From Methanobacteriota archaeon (GTDB taxonomy: Archaea; Hydrothermarchaeota; Hydrothermarchaeia; Hydrothermarchaeales; BMS3B), in contig JAADFH010000010.1 in the NCBI GenBank assembly GCA_013152995.1, positions 1 to 7,628 on the forward strand: a stretch of 7,628 bases of DNA. Reading direction: 5' to 3'. The notes under the pieces were generated by a model that ran no database searches, had not been told where the DNA came from, and was given only the letters and a program-made list of their open reading frames with translations. Shown piece by piece: positions 1 to 5,530 of this stretch (its first letter is position 1; each line of letters begins with the position of its first letter). A program made the position numbers and the translations under genes.

Positions 1-1397
1 TGAATCACCGCCAGCGCCACCATCCTGCGCCTAACCGCCCTGCCATCAGAAAGCTGCAGCACGTCTCCAGCCTCAAATATCCGCTGCGGCAGCTCGCAGT
101 GCTTGTTCTGTCTCAGCGTGCCCAGCAGCTTTGGCAGAAGCGAGGTCCTCACGATGGTGTGCTCCTCGCTTATCGGGTTCTCCAGCCTCACCGCCCTCCC
201 GCTCCTGCGCATGCTCTTAAAGTTCTCCTCCTCATTGCTCAGCATCAGGTTGAGCACCTCTGTGAACCCGTAGCCCGGCATGAGCGCCCTCAGCCTCTGC
301 TCCAGCGCCTCCATCTCAAGCTCATAGCCCGCCTGCGGGATGTGCAGCTCAGCCTCCTCAATCCTCTCATAGCCGTAGCCGATTGCTATGTCCTCCACCA
401 CATCAATCACGTGCATGACATCGCAGCGGTAGCAGGGCACCCTCACCTTGAGCCTGCCCTCGCTCACGCTGGCATCATACCCCATCCTGCGCAGGCACTC
501 CACCACCTCTCCCTCGCCGAGCTCAAACCCCAGCATCCTGCGCACGTACTCCATGCCGAGCTCCAGCTCCTCCGGCTCAAGCTCCGGCGTGAGCTGCACC
601 CCCTGCGGGTAAACCACCTCCACGCTCCTGAGCCTGAACCCCCGCTCAGCCATCGCCGTGGCAAGCACATTCAGCGCATACCTCACCGCTCGCCTGTCTG
701 TGCCCGTAACCTCAATAAGCAGGTGGCTGCTCTCCTCCGTAACCCTTGTGAGCTCCGAGTTTATTATGGGTGGAAGGCTGAGCACCCTCTGCTCAGCATC
801 AAGCACCACCGGCAGGCGCTCGGAGCCTGCAAGTATGTGGGCATACTCCCTGCCCTTCGGATGCTCCCGCAGCACCTCCGCCAGCGTGAGCTCCCTGCTC
901 TCACCCAGCGGCACAAAGCTCAGCTCGTCCCCTGCGAGCGCCGCATACCTCAGCGGCGGCTTCACTTCCTGCATGTCGTGCAAGCCTATGGATGCTCTGG
1001 TTCTGTCCCTCCCCAGCGCCCAGTGCAGCTTCTCCTGGAACTCCATCAGCTCGCCCACAAGCGTCTCATCCAGCTCCGCATCAAGCACCTCACAGCACGC
1101 TATGAAGGGGCGCACCTTCTGCACGCTCTCCTCAACCCGCATCTGCACCGCAGGCGGTGAAGCGCTGTACTCCCTGAGCCCCGGCTCTATCCCGAAGAAC
1201 GCCCTGTAGGCTCTGGCTACACCCTCAGCTGAGTACAGGTCAGGGCGGTTTGGGAAGTACTCAACATAAACATGCTCACCCTCCACCCCCTCCACCTCGC
1301 ATCCCAGCATCGGCATCCTCTCAACCAGCTCCTCAGCACCAACCCCACCTCCGAGAAGCCTCAGAACCTCCTGCAGCCTGAGCTTTATCACCGGCAT
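1..1397 (-). CDS. pheT: Phenylalanyl-tRNA synthetase beta subunit, archaeal type (C-terminus off window)
   Basis: Beta chain of the cytoplasmic alpha2beta2 PheRS, which charges tRNA-Phe; this subunit carries the editing and tRNA-binding modules. Reading the minus strand from ATG 1397 gives 465 uninterrupted codons to the window edge. Archaeal/eukaryotic-type beta chains are roughly 550 aa, so about 80-100 residues are probably missing. Visible landmarks are an N-terminal B1-like region with PNRPD at residues 49-53, a B3/B4 editing-type domain at about 85-265 including INSELTRVTEES (212-223) and EVTGTD (229-234), a B5 domain at about 270-345 ending in DVVEDIAIGYGYERI, and the start of the class II-like core with ENPISEEHTIVRTSLLP (406-422). 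It lacks the N-terminal EMAP-like tRNA-binding domain of bacterial PheT. The ATG overlaps the pheS stop by one base (TAATG) behind a strong Shine-Dalgarno site, so coupled translation is expected. Confidence 0.96.
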   Translation of the reverse strand, partial: MPVIKLRLQEVLRLLGGGVGAEELVERMPMLGCEVEGVEGEHVYVEYFPNRPDLYSAEGVARAYRAFFGIEPGLREYSASPPAVQMRVEESVQKVRPFIACCEVLDAELDETLVGELMEFQEKLHWALGRDRTRASIGLHDMQEVKPPLRYAALAGDELSFVPLGESRELTLAEVLREHPKGREYAHILAGSERLPVVLDAEQRVLSLPPIINSELTRVTEESSHLLIEVTGTDRRAVRYALNVLATAMAERGFRLRSVEVVYPQGVQLTPELEPEELELGMEYVRRMLGFELGEGEVVECLRRMGYDASVSEGRLKVRVPCYRCDVMHVIDVVEDIAIGYGYERIEEAELHIPQAGYELEMEALEQRLRALMPGYGFTEVLNLMLSNEEENFKSMRRSGRAVRLENPISEEHTIVRTSLLPKLLGTLRQNKHCELPQRIFEAGDVLQLSDGRAVRRRMVALAVI

Positions 1398-2866
1398 TAC
1401 CTCACCTCCCTGCTCTGAATCCAGGGAATCTCCCCCATGTACAGCATGCGTATATCCTCAATGCCCAGGCGAAGCATCGCCAGCCGCTCCACCCCCAGCC
1501 CCCAGGCAAGCACGGGCACGGTTATACCCAGCGGCTCCGTAACCTCGGGTCTGAAGATTCCAGCACCCCCCAGCTCAAGCCACCTGCGCTTCTCCTCCAA
1601 GTAAACCTCAACCTCCAGGCTGGGCTCGGTGTACGGGAAGTACCCGGGACGGAACCTCAGCCTCTCAAACCCCATCCTCCTGTAGAACTCCCTGAGTATC
1701 CCGAGCAGGTGCGCAAAGCCCACATCTCCAGCCACGATTCCCTCAACCTGATGAAACTCCGGCAGGTGCCTGTAGGTTATGCGCTCCTTCCTGAACACCC
1801 TGCCTATGCAGAACACCTTGGCTGGAAGCTCTGGCGCAGAGGCGAGGTAGCGTATCGTCGCGGAGGTGGTGTGGGTTCTCAGCAGCGCCCTCTCGGCCTC
1901 CGAGCTGCGCCACTCACCCCCCCAGCCCTTTGAGCCTCTAAGCATGCCAGTGTGCGCCCGCCTCACAGCCTCCACCAGCTCCCTATCCGGAAGCTCCTGG
2001 CGTGCAGGCTCAGCCAGGTAGAAGGTGTCCTGCATCTCCCTGGCGGGGTGATCTTGAGGCACAAAGAGTGCATCAAAGTTCCAGAAGGCAGACTCAACCA
2101 GAGGACCCTCAATCTCCCTGAAGCCCATCTGCAGGAATATCGCACGAATCTCATCCATTATCCTGCGCAGGGGATGCAGCTTAGCCGGCAGAACCTCAGG
2201 CGCCGGCAGGGTCACATCGTAGGCTCTGAACCTCTTACCCCTCCAGCTCCCCGTGCGCAGCATCTCATGGGTGAGCTGCGACTCTCCGACCTCTGCCTCA
2301 GCCGCCCACCTTCGCCCCTCCTCTGTGAGCACCACCCTCCTGCTCCTCACCTCCCTGAGCACAACAACCTCCTGCCTGCTGCGCAGCAGCTCAAGCGCCC
2401 GCCTCTCCTCCTCCGAGAGTGTGCTGAGCCTCAGCGGTGCCCTCCCAAGCCTCTCCAGCAGCAGCTCGTCTGCGGTCCTCTCCCCTGAGCTGCCCGCCTC
2501 CGTTAGCTCAACCATTCCGCCTGAGATCCTTGCCAGCCCCTTGCGTGCCAGCCAGCCCATGGCAATCTTTGCCTGCTCCCCCAGCCTCCTGCCCAGCTCA
2601 CCCACGCTCATCCTCCCGCCACTCTGGCGCAGCAGCTCCACAGCCCTGCGCTCCGGCAGACCCTCAGCTAAGTACTGCCGCCCCTCCTCCCCCAGCTCCA
2701 CCAGAGCGTCTGTCTCCTCCTGCACCCTCACCAGACCCTTGCGCACCAGCCAGTACACCGCCCTGTTCACGGCGCTCTCGCTCAAGCCCGTGCGCTCCAC
2801 CAGCTCCTGCAGCTCAGCCTCACCCTCAACTGCCCTGAGAACGAGTGCCTCGTTCCTGCCCAGCAC
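1397..2866 (-). CDS. pheS: Phenylalanyl-tRNA synthetase alpha subunit
   Basis: Catalytic subunit of PheRS, activating phenylalanine with ATP and charging tRNA-Phe. The 489 residues match the archaeal/eukaryotic alpha chain. The N-terminal ~195 residues look like consecutive winged-helix modules (about 1-65, 68-125 and 150-192), each with a helix-turn-helix and a basic LxRKGL-like wing; in this family they bind tRNA. The class II core follows: motif 1 region HPLRRIMDEI (231-240), DALFVPQDHPAREMQDTFYL (265-284), RTHTTSATIR (330-339), motif 2 FRKERITYRHLPEFHQVEG (358-376), the amino-acid pocket strand ELGGAGIFRPEVTEPLG (431-447), and motif 3 GLGVERLAMLRLGIEDIR (456-473). The start is GTG at 2866, chosen because GAGGAGGAG lies 5 nt upstream and the preceding gene stops 2 nt before. 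It is the middle gene of a three-gene operon. Confidence 0.97.
   Translation of the reverse strand: MLGRNEALVLRAVEGEAELQELVERTGLSESAVNRAVYWLVRKGLVRVQEETDALVELGEEGRQYLAEGLPERRAVELLRQSGGRMSVGELGRRLGEQAKIAMGWLARKGLARISGGMVELTEAGSSGERTADELLLERLGRAPLRLSTLSEEERRALELLRSRQEVVVLREVRSRRVVLTEEGRRWAAEAEVGESQLTHEMLRTGSWRGKRFRAYDVTLPAPEVLPAKLHPLRRIMDEIRAIFLQMGFREIEGPLVESAFWNFDALFVPQDHPAREMQDTFYLAEPARQELPDRELVEAVRRAHTGMLRGSKGWGGEWRSSEAERALLRTHTTSATIRYLASAPELPAKVFCIGRVFRKERITYRHLPEFHQVEGIVAGDVGFAHLLGILREFYRRMGFERLRFRPGYFPYTEPSLEVEVYLEEKRRWLELGGAGIFRPEVTEPLGITVPVLAWGLGVERLAMLRLGIEDIRMLYMGEIPWIQSREVR
1402..1409 (-). promoter_or_regulatory. Ribosome binding site of pheT
   Basis: The minus strand reads GGAGGTGA four bases before the pheT ATG at 1397. 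This is a full-length match to the archaeal anti-Shine-Dalgarno. It lies inside the last codons of pheS and fixes the pheT start at the TAATG overlap. Confidence 0.85.
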
Positions 2867-2868
2867 GG

Positions 2869-3102
2869 CTACTCCTCCTCAATGTAGAGCACTGCCACAA
2901 GCATGGAGAGCACACCTAGAGCAATGTAGCTCTTCAGGTCACCGCTTCCCGTGGTTACAGCCCGCATGGCGAGAATGCTGAACAGCACCGCAATGCCGGA
3001 GAACAGCAGAAAGAGCTGCTCTGAATCAAGCTCCTTCTCCAGGAAGTACTTGGCAGCCACCACCATCGCCACGCCAACGGCGAGAACGAGCATGGGATTC
3101 AT
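2869..3102 (-). CDS. Small three-helix membrane protein upstream of pheS
   Basis: Function unknown; I do not recognise a named family. The 77-aa product from ATG 3102 begins MNPMLVLAVGVAMVVAAKYF and is almost entirely membrane: helices at about 4-20, 29-45 and 57-73. An acidic loop (EKELDSEQ, 22-29) separates the first two, a short polar loop (TTGSGDLK) the last two, and the tail is IEEE. The frame stays open upstream to 3189, but ATG 3102 is preferred. A TTTATAT box is centred 27 bp upstream (leaderless spacing), and the extra residues would be translated from the promoter and would be non-hydrophobic. It is the first gene of the pheS-pheT operon, ending 2 nt before pheS, so it probably rides on the pheST promoter. 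No mechanistic link to tRNA charging is visible. Confidence 0.8.
   Translation of the reverse strand: MNPMLVLAVGVAMVVAAKYFLEKELDSEQLFLLFSGIAVLFSILAMRAVTTGSGDLKSYIALGVLSMLVAVLYIEEE
2872..2880 (-). promoter_or_regulatory. Ribosome binding site deciding the GTG start of pheS
   Basis: The minus strand reads GAGGAGGAG, then TAGCC, then GTG at 2866. The purine run encodes the Glu-Glu-Glu end of the upstream small membrane protein as well as serving as Shine-Dalgarno site. It supports the non-ATG start of pheS. Confidence 0.75.
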
Positions 3103-3125
3103 GTTGGGAAAATTGGTGCAGGGGG

Positions 3126-3132
3126 ATATAAA
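3126..3132 (-). promoter_or_regulatory. TATA box for the small membrane protein-pheS-pheT operon
   Basis: The minus strand reads TTTATAT, centred at 3129. With the usual archaeal spacing of about 26 bp, transcription would begin near 3103, essentially at ATG 3102, giving a leaderless mRNA. No other TATA-like box precedes pheS or pheT, so this is the likely promoter for the operon. Confidence 0.65.
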
Positions 3133-3145
3133 TCTATGCACAACC

Positions 3146-3152
3146 TTATATA
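3146..3152 (+). promoter_or_regulatory. TATA box for the DUF63 gene
   Basis: TTATATA is centred at 3149, 25 bp before ATG 3174, so a leaderless transcript is predicted. It is back to back with the minus-strand TATA box, 13 bp apart, inside the 71-bp divergent gap 3103-3173. Confidence 0.7.
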
Positions 3153-3173
3153 CTCCGGCGGTGAGGCAGTGGC

Positions 3174-3935
3174 ATGGCGGTTTACACACCCCTGGACTAC
3201 CTGAAGAGCTTTGTCATCCTCCTGCTAATCTTCTGGTTCCTGCGCAGGTACCTGTTCAACAGGATTGAGATAGACAGGGGCTTCATGCTCGCCCTCATCC
3301 CGCCCGTGGCGTTAGCGATCACCGTGCGCATGCTCGCGGATGCTGGCGTGTATCCGAAGTCGGAGTGGTGGAGCGTGACCCCAGGCGTATACGTGCTCGG
3401 TGTAGCCTACGGCTTCGTGCTCGTGCGTCTCGGCATGCTGGCGGAGAAGAGGCTGGGCGTTGAGTACTGGAAGGTGGTGCTGCTCTTAGGAGCCCTGACG
3501 CTGCCACCCTTCCTGCTGAAGCTTCTCACCCAGATGCAGGCACCCCTGAGGTTCCTCTACCCCCTCGCCCTCGCTGGCGTAGCTACCCTGCTGGTGGTGG
3601 CTCCCGCAGGCGTGCTCAGGCTGCGCTTCCTCACCGGCAGCAACGCCCTGCTGGTCTTCGCCCACATGCTTGACGCCAGCGGCACCTTCGTGGGCGTGGA
3701 CTACTTCGGCTTCGGGGAGGAGCACATCCTCGCTGAGTTCTTCATAAACCTCACAGGCACGGCGGCGGTGATGTACCCGCTGAAGCTGGCGGTGCTGCTG
3801 CCCGTGCTCTACCTTCTTGAGAGGTGGCGTGAGGAGGAGAATGAGCTGACCTACTACTGGATGGTGAAGCTTGCCATATTCATCCTCGGCTTGGGTCCAG
3901 GACTCAGGAACTCGCTGCTCCTCACCCTGGTGTAG
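3174..3935 (+). CDS. DUF63 family polytopic membrane protein
   Basis: Member of DUF63, an archaeal integral-membrane family with no established function. The 253 residues contain about seven or eight hydrophobic spans, near 10-27, 37-53, 69-88, 99-118, 126-148, 156-170, 196-215 and 229-248. The family signature is clear: AHMLDASGTFVGVDYFGFGEEH (residues 163-184), with His, Asp and Glu residues placed in or next to a membrane segment, and the C-terminal LAIFILGLGPGLRN (233-246). Conserved polar residues in the membrane could suggest transport or membrane catalysis, but that is speculation. The start at ATG 3174 fits the leaderless promoter, and the following residues MAVYTPLDYLKSF form a plausible cytosolic lead-in to the first helix. 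Its TAG (3933-3935) abuts the stop codon of the convergent small MIP18-like gene with no base between. Confidence 0.9.
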   Translation: MAVYTPLDYLKSFVILLLIFWFLRRYLFNRIEIDRGFMLALIPPVALAITVRMLADAGVYPKSEWWSVTPGVYVLGVAYGFVLVRLGMLAEKRLGVEYWKVVLLLGALTLPPFLLKLLTQMQAPLRFLYPLALAGVATLLVVAPAGVLRLRFLTGSNALLVFAHMLDASGTFVGVDYFGFGEEHILAEFFINLTGTAAVMYPLKLAVLLPVLYLLERWREEENELTYYWMVKLAIFILGLGPGLRNSLLLTLV

Positions 3936-4220
3936 TCACCGATTAAGCGCGACCTCCACCTTGGCTCGTGTAACCCACTCAAGCTTCCTCACCTCCCTCT
4001 CCGCCAGCACAGCGAGCACAAACGCCTGGGTGCACACGCACTCCTTCGGTCTGCGCAGCACGACCCGCACCTCCCCTCCCTGGATGTGCACGCTGACCAC
4101 CATCCCCGCCTCAACTATGTTCTTCCTGTGGGCTGGAGAGATTACCCTGCTCAGCGCAGCCAGCACCTCTCTCAGATCACCTCTGCCCCCATCACTTCCT
4201 GCAGATGCATCAGCGCCCAT
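3936..4220 (-). CDS. MIP18/DUF59-like small protein, possible Fe-S assembly factor
   Basis: Resembles the MIP18/PaaD (DUF59) fold, a family used in Fe-S cluster assembly and delivery. Key parts from ATG 4220 (94 aa) are: helix DLREVLAALSRVISP (15-29) in place of the usual helix ending in DPE; NIVEAGMVVSVHIQGGEVRVVLRRP (34-58), matching the family's GLV strand and beta hairpin; ECVC (60-63) near the usual reactive Cys position; and a C-terminal helix and strand LEWVTRAKVEVAL. The DPE motif is SPA here and the Cys-Pro is Cys-Val-Cys, so this is a divergent member. Start is uncertain: ATG 4220 overlaps pncA by 49 bp with only a weak ribosome site, whereas GTG 4166 (76 aa) follows a perfect GAGGTGAT but would trim the first helix. 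It is cotranscribed with pncA. A role in loading the Fe-S cluster of quinolinate synthase NadA is conceivable but unproven. Confidence 0.7.
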   Translation of the reverse strand: MGADASAGSDGGRGDLREVLAALSRVISPAHRKNIVEAGMVVSVHIQGGEVRVVLRRPKECVCTQAFVLAVLAEREVRKLEWVTRAKVEVALNR

Positions 4221-4684
4221 TCTGCCGCCTTCTCATCTATTGCGTGCACACACTCTTTGATGACCTTCACCCTGAAGCCCAGCATCGCAGCATCAATGGC
4301 GGTGTGGAAGACGCAGATGTTGGTGAGCACGCCAGCGAGAAACACCTCATCCACGCCGCGCTTCCTGAGCTCTGCCTCAAGCTCCGTCTGGAAGAAGCCC
4401 GAGAACTTTCTCTTCTTTATGATAACATCCTCCTCCCGCCTGTCAAGCTCGTCCACTATCTCAGCACCCCAGGTGCCCTCAACCGCATGCTCGCCCCACA
4501 CCTCAAACTCCTCATCCTGCTCCGGATGCGCATCGCAGATGAAGAACACCGGCTCGCCCTTCTCCCTGAACTCCGCTATCCAGCGGTTTATCCTGGGTAT
4601 GAGCTCCCTTGCACCCGCCACCGGCAGGGCACCGTCCTCGTACACAAAGTCCTTCAGCATGTCTATCACAAGGAGCGCACGCAT
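4172..4684 (-). CDS. pncA: Nicotinamidase (isochorismatase-like hydrolase)
   Basis: Predicted to deamidate nicotinamide to nicotinate, feeding the PncB salvage step encoded 1.7 kb away. The 170-aa protein has the cysteine hydrolase fold: MRALLVIDMLKDF at the N-terminus with catalytic Asp8, catalytic Lys91 in IKKRKFSGF, and nucleophile Cys124 in GVLTNICV. The nicotinamidase metal site is also present: Asp51-Ala-His53 and His66 within DEEFEVWGEHAVEGTWGAE. This metal site and the WGxH-GTxGA stretch separate it from plain isochorismatases. ATG 4684 is chosen because the homologous core starts there and a TATA box lies 26 bp upstream. The open frame extends much further upstream only because it runs antisense through nadC. 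The MIP18-like gene follows in the same transcript. The promoter is interlocked with that of nadC. Confidence 0.92.
   Translation of the reverse strand: MRALLVIDMLKDFVYEDGALPVAGARELIPRINRWIAEFREKGEPVFFICDAHPEQDEEFEVWGEHAVEGTWGAEIVDELDRREEDVIIKKRKFSGFFQTELEAELRKRGVDEVFLAGVLTNICVFHTAIDAAMLGFRVKVIKECVHAIDEKAAEWALMHLQEVMGAEVI
4176..4183 (-). promoter_or_regulatory. Candidate ribosome binding site inside the end of pncA
   Basis: The minus strand reads GAGGTGAT, a full match to the archaeal anti-Shine-Dalgarno, overlapping the last sense codons of pncA. It lies 9 nt before an in-frame GTG at 4166 of the MIP18-like gene, and so argues for that shorter start. Confidence 0.5.
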
Positions 4685-4688
4685 AACC

Positions 4689-4697
4689 TTTTTCTTT
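4689..4697 (+). promoter_or_regulatory. Weak T-rich promoter element for nadC
   Basis: TTTTTCTTT lies about 26 bp before ATG 4718 and mirrors the pncA TATA box across the dyad, but it lacks the central ATA. It is a poor TATA box, so nadC may be weakly transcribed or need an activator. Confidence 0.35.
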
Positions 4698-4705
4698 GCA
4701 GATGG

Positions 4706-4714
4706 GTATAAAAA
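4706..4714 (-). promoter_or_regulatory. TATA box for pncA
   Basis: The minus strand reads TTTTTATAC, centred near 4710, about 26 bp before ATG 4684, giving a leaderless pncA mRNA. The box ends only 3 bp before the nadC start codon on the other strand. It also forms part of the right arm of the inverted repeat in this gap. Confidence 0.65.
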
Positions 4715-4717
4715 GGT

Positions 4718-5530
4718 ATGCATCCCGTCCTGCTGGAGTTGCTCAGATTCCTGAGAGAGGACACGGGCTTCTGGGACGTTACCACCGAGAGCGTGGTCCC
4801 TGAGACGGAGGCGGAGGCTGAGATAGTGGCTAAGCAGGAGTGCGTTCTGGCTGGGGTGAGGGAGCTTGAGCTGCTGTGCAGCCACTTCGGGGTGGAGTGC
4901 AGCGCCACCGGGGATGGAGCACACGCTCATGAGGGAAGCACCGTGGCAGAGCTGAGGGGCAGTGCGAGGACGCTGCTGCTGCTGGAGCGCACGGTGCTGA
5001 ACATGATGATGAGGATGAGCGGCATCGCCACAGCCACCCGCAGGCTGGTGGAGGTTGCAGGGAGGTACGGGGTGAGGCTGGCTGGCACCAGGAAGACCAC
5101 CCCGGGCTTCAGGTACTTTGAGAAGCGTGCCATAGCGATAGGCGGCGGCGACCCGCACCGCTTCCGTCTGGACGATGCGGTGCTGATAAAGCACAACCAC
5201 CTGAGGTTCAGCAGCCTTGAGGAGGCGGTGAGGCGTGCGAAGAGGGTGAGCTTCACCAAGCTGGTGGAGGTGGAGGTGAGCTCTCCCGAGCAGGCGCTTC
5301 TCGCCGCAGAAGCAGGGGCGGATGCGGTTATGCTGGACAACTTCACCCCGGAGCAGGTGGAGCAGGTGCTGGAGCAGCTCAGAAGCCGGGTGCTGGTTGA
5401 GGTTTCCGGGGGCATAACGCCCGAGAACATTGAGAGCTACGCAAGGCTGAAGCCGCATGTAATATCCACAAGCTGGATGTGCACCTCCGCCCCCTGGGTG
5501 GACATGTCCATGCGGGTGGTGAAGCCTTAG
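4718..5530 (+). CDS. nadC: Quinolinate phosphoribosyltransferase (nicotinate-nucleotide pyrophosphorylase, decarboxylating)
   Basis: Last step of de novo NaMN synthesis: quinolinate plus PRPP gives nicotinate mononucleotide, CO2 and PPi. The 270 residues align along the usual family length. Visible motifs are LREDTGFWDVTTE (12-24); LLLLERTVLNMMMRMSGIAT (86-105); the substrate loop AGTRKTTPGFRYFEKRAIAIGGG (122-144) with its Arg-Lys; HRFRLDDAVLIKHNHL (147-162); EVEV (184-187); GADAVMLDNF (200-209); and VEVSGGITPENI (227-238). All core substrate-binding residues seem intact. The C-terminal phosphate-binding strand is unusual: where the family normally has a GALTHS-like motif, this protein reads TSWMCTS (251-257). 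ATG 4718 is favoured by homology and the leaderless spacing; TTG 4739 is a weaker alternative. Its stop overlaps that of convergent nadX by 4 bp. Confidence 0.95.
   Translation: MHPVLLELLRFLREDTGFWDVTTESVVPETEAEAEIVAKQECVLAGVRELELLCSHFGVECSATGDGAHAHEGSTVAELRGSARTLLLLERTVLNMMMRMSGIATATRRLVEVAGRYGVRLAGTRKTTPGFRYFEKRAIAIGGGDPHRFRLDDAVLIKHNHLRFSSLEEAVRRAKRVSFTKLVEVEVSSPEQALLAAEAGADAVMLDNFTPEQVEQVLEQLRSRVLVEVSGGITPENIESYARLKPHVISTSWMCTSAPWVDMSMRVVKP

Larger units (their letters stand above)
4681..4721. repeat. Near-perfect inverted repeat spanning the pncA/nadC divergent promoter
   Basis: Left arm GCATAACCTTTTT (4681-4693) and right arm AAAAAGGTATGC (4710-4721) are reverse complements except for one extra A in the left arm. 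They are separated by 16 bp. The pncA start codon (CAT at 4682-4684, minus) and the nadC start codon (ATG at 4718-4720) occupy mirror positions at the outer ends. On each strand the T-run falls about 26 bp before that strand's start codon, where the TATA box belongs. Such symmetry over both core promoters suggests an operator for a dimeric regulator or a duplicated promoter. The regulator is unknown. Confidence 0.6.

Noticed and set aside
99..1209. Plus-strand open frames of 353 and 183 aa opposite pheT
   Set aside because: Low-complexity His/Pro/Leu- or Ser-rich translations typical of the antisense of GC-rich coding sequence. The minus-strand pheT is unambiguous here.
1952..2981. Plus-strand open frames of 178, 242 and 133 aa opposite pheS
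   Set aside because: Pro/Ser-rich shadow frames of a confidently identified pheS; no domain pattern, promoter or ribosome site of their own.
4707..4741. TATAAAAAG read as a plus-strand TATA box for nadC with start at TTG 4739
   Set aside because: The spacing would fit, but family members normally have several residues before the LREDTG stretch, which ATG 4718 provides. The same bases are better used as the minus-strand pncA box.
4685..5458. Long minus-strand extension of the nicotinamidase frame to a 428-aa protein
   Set aside because: The extra 258 residues are antisense to well-conserved nadC motifs and resemble no protein. The recognisable nicotinamidase begins at 4684, next to its own TATA box.
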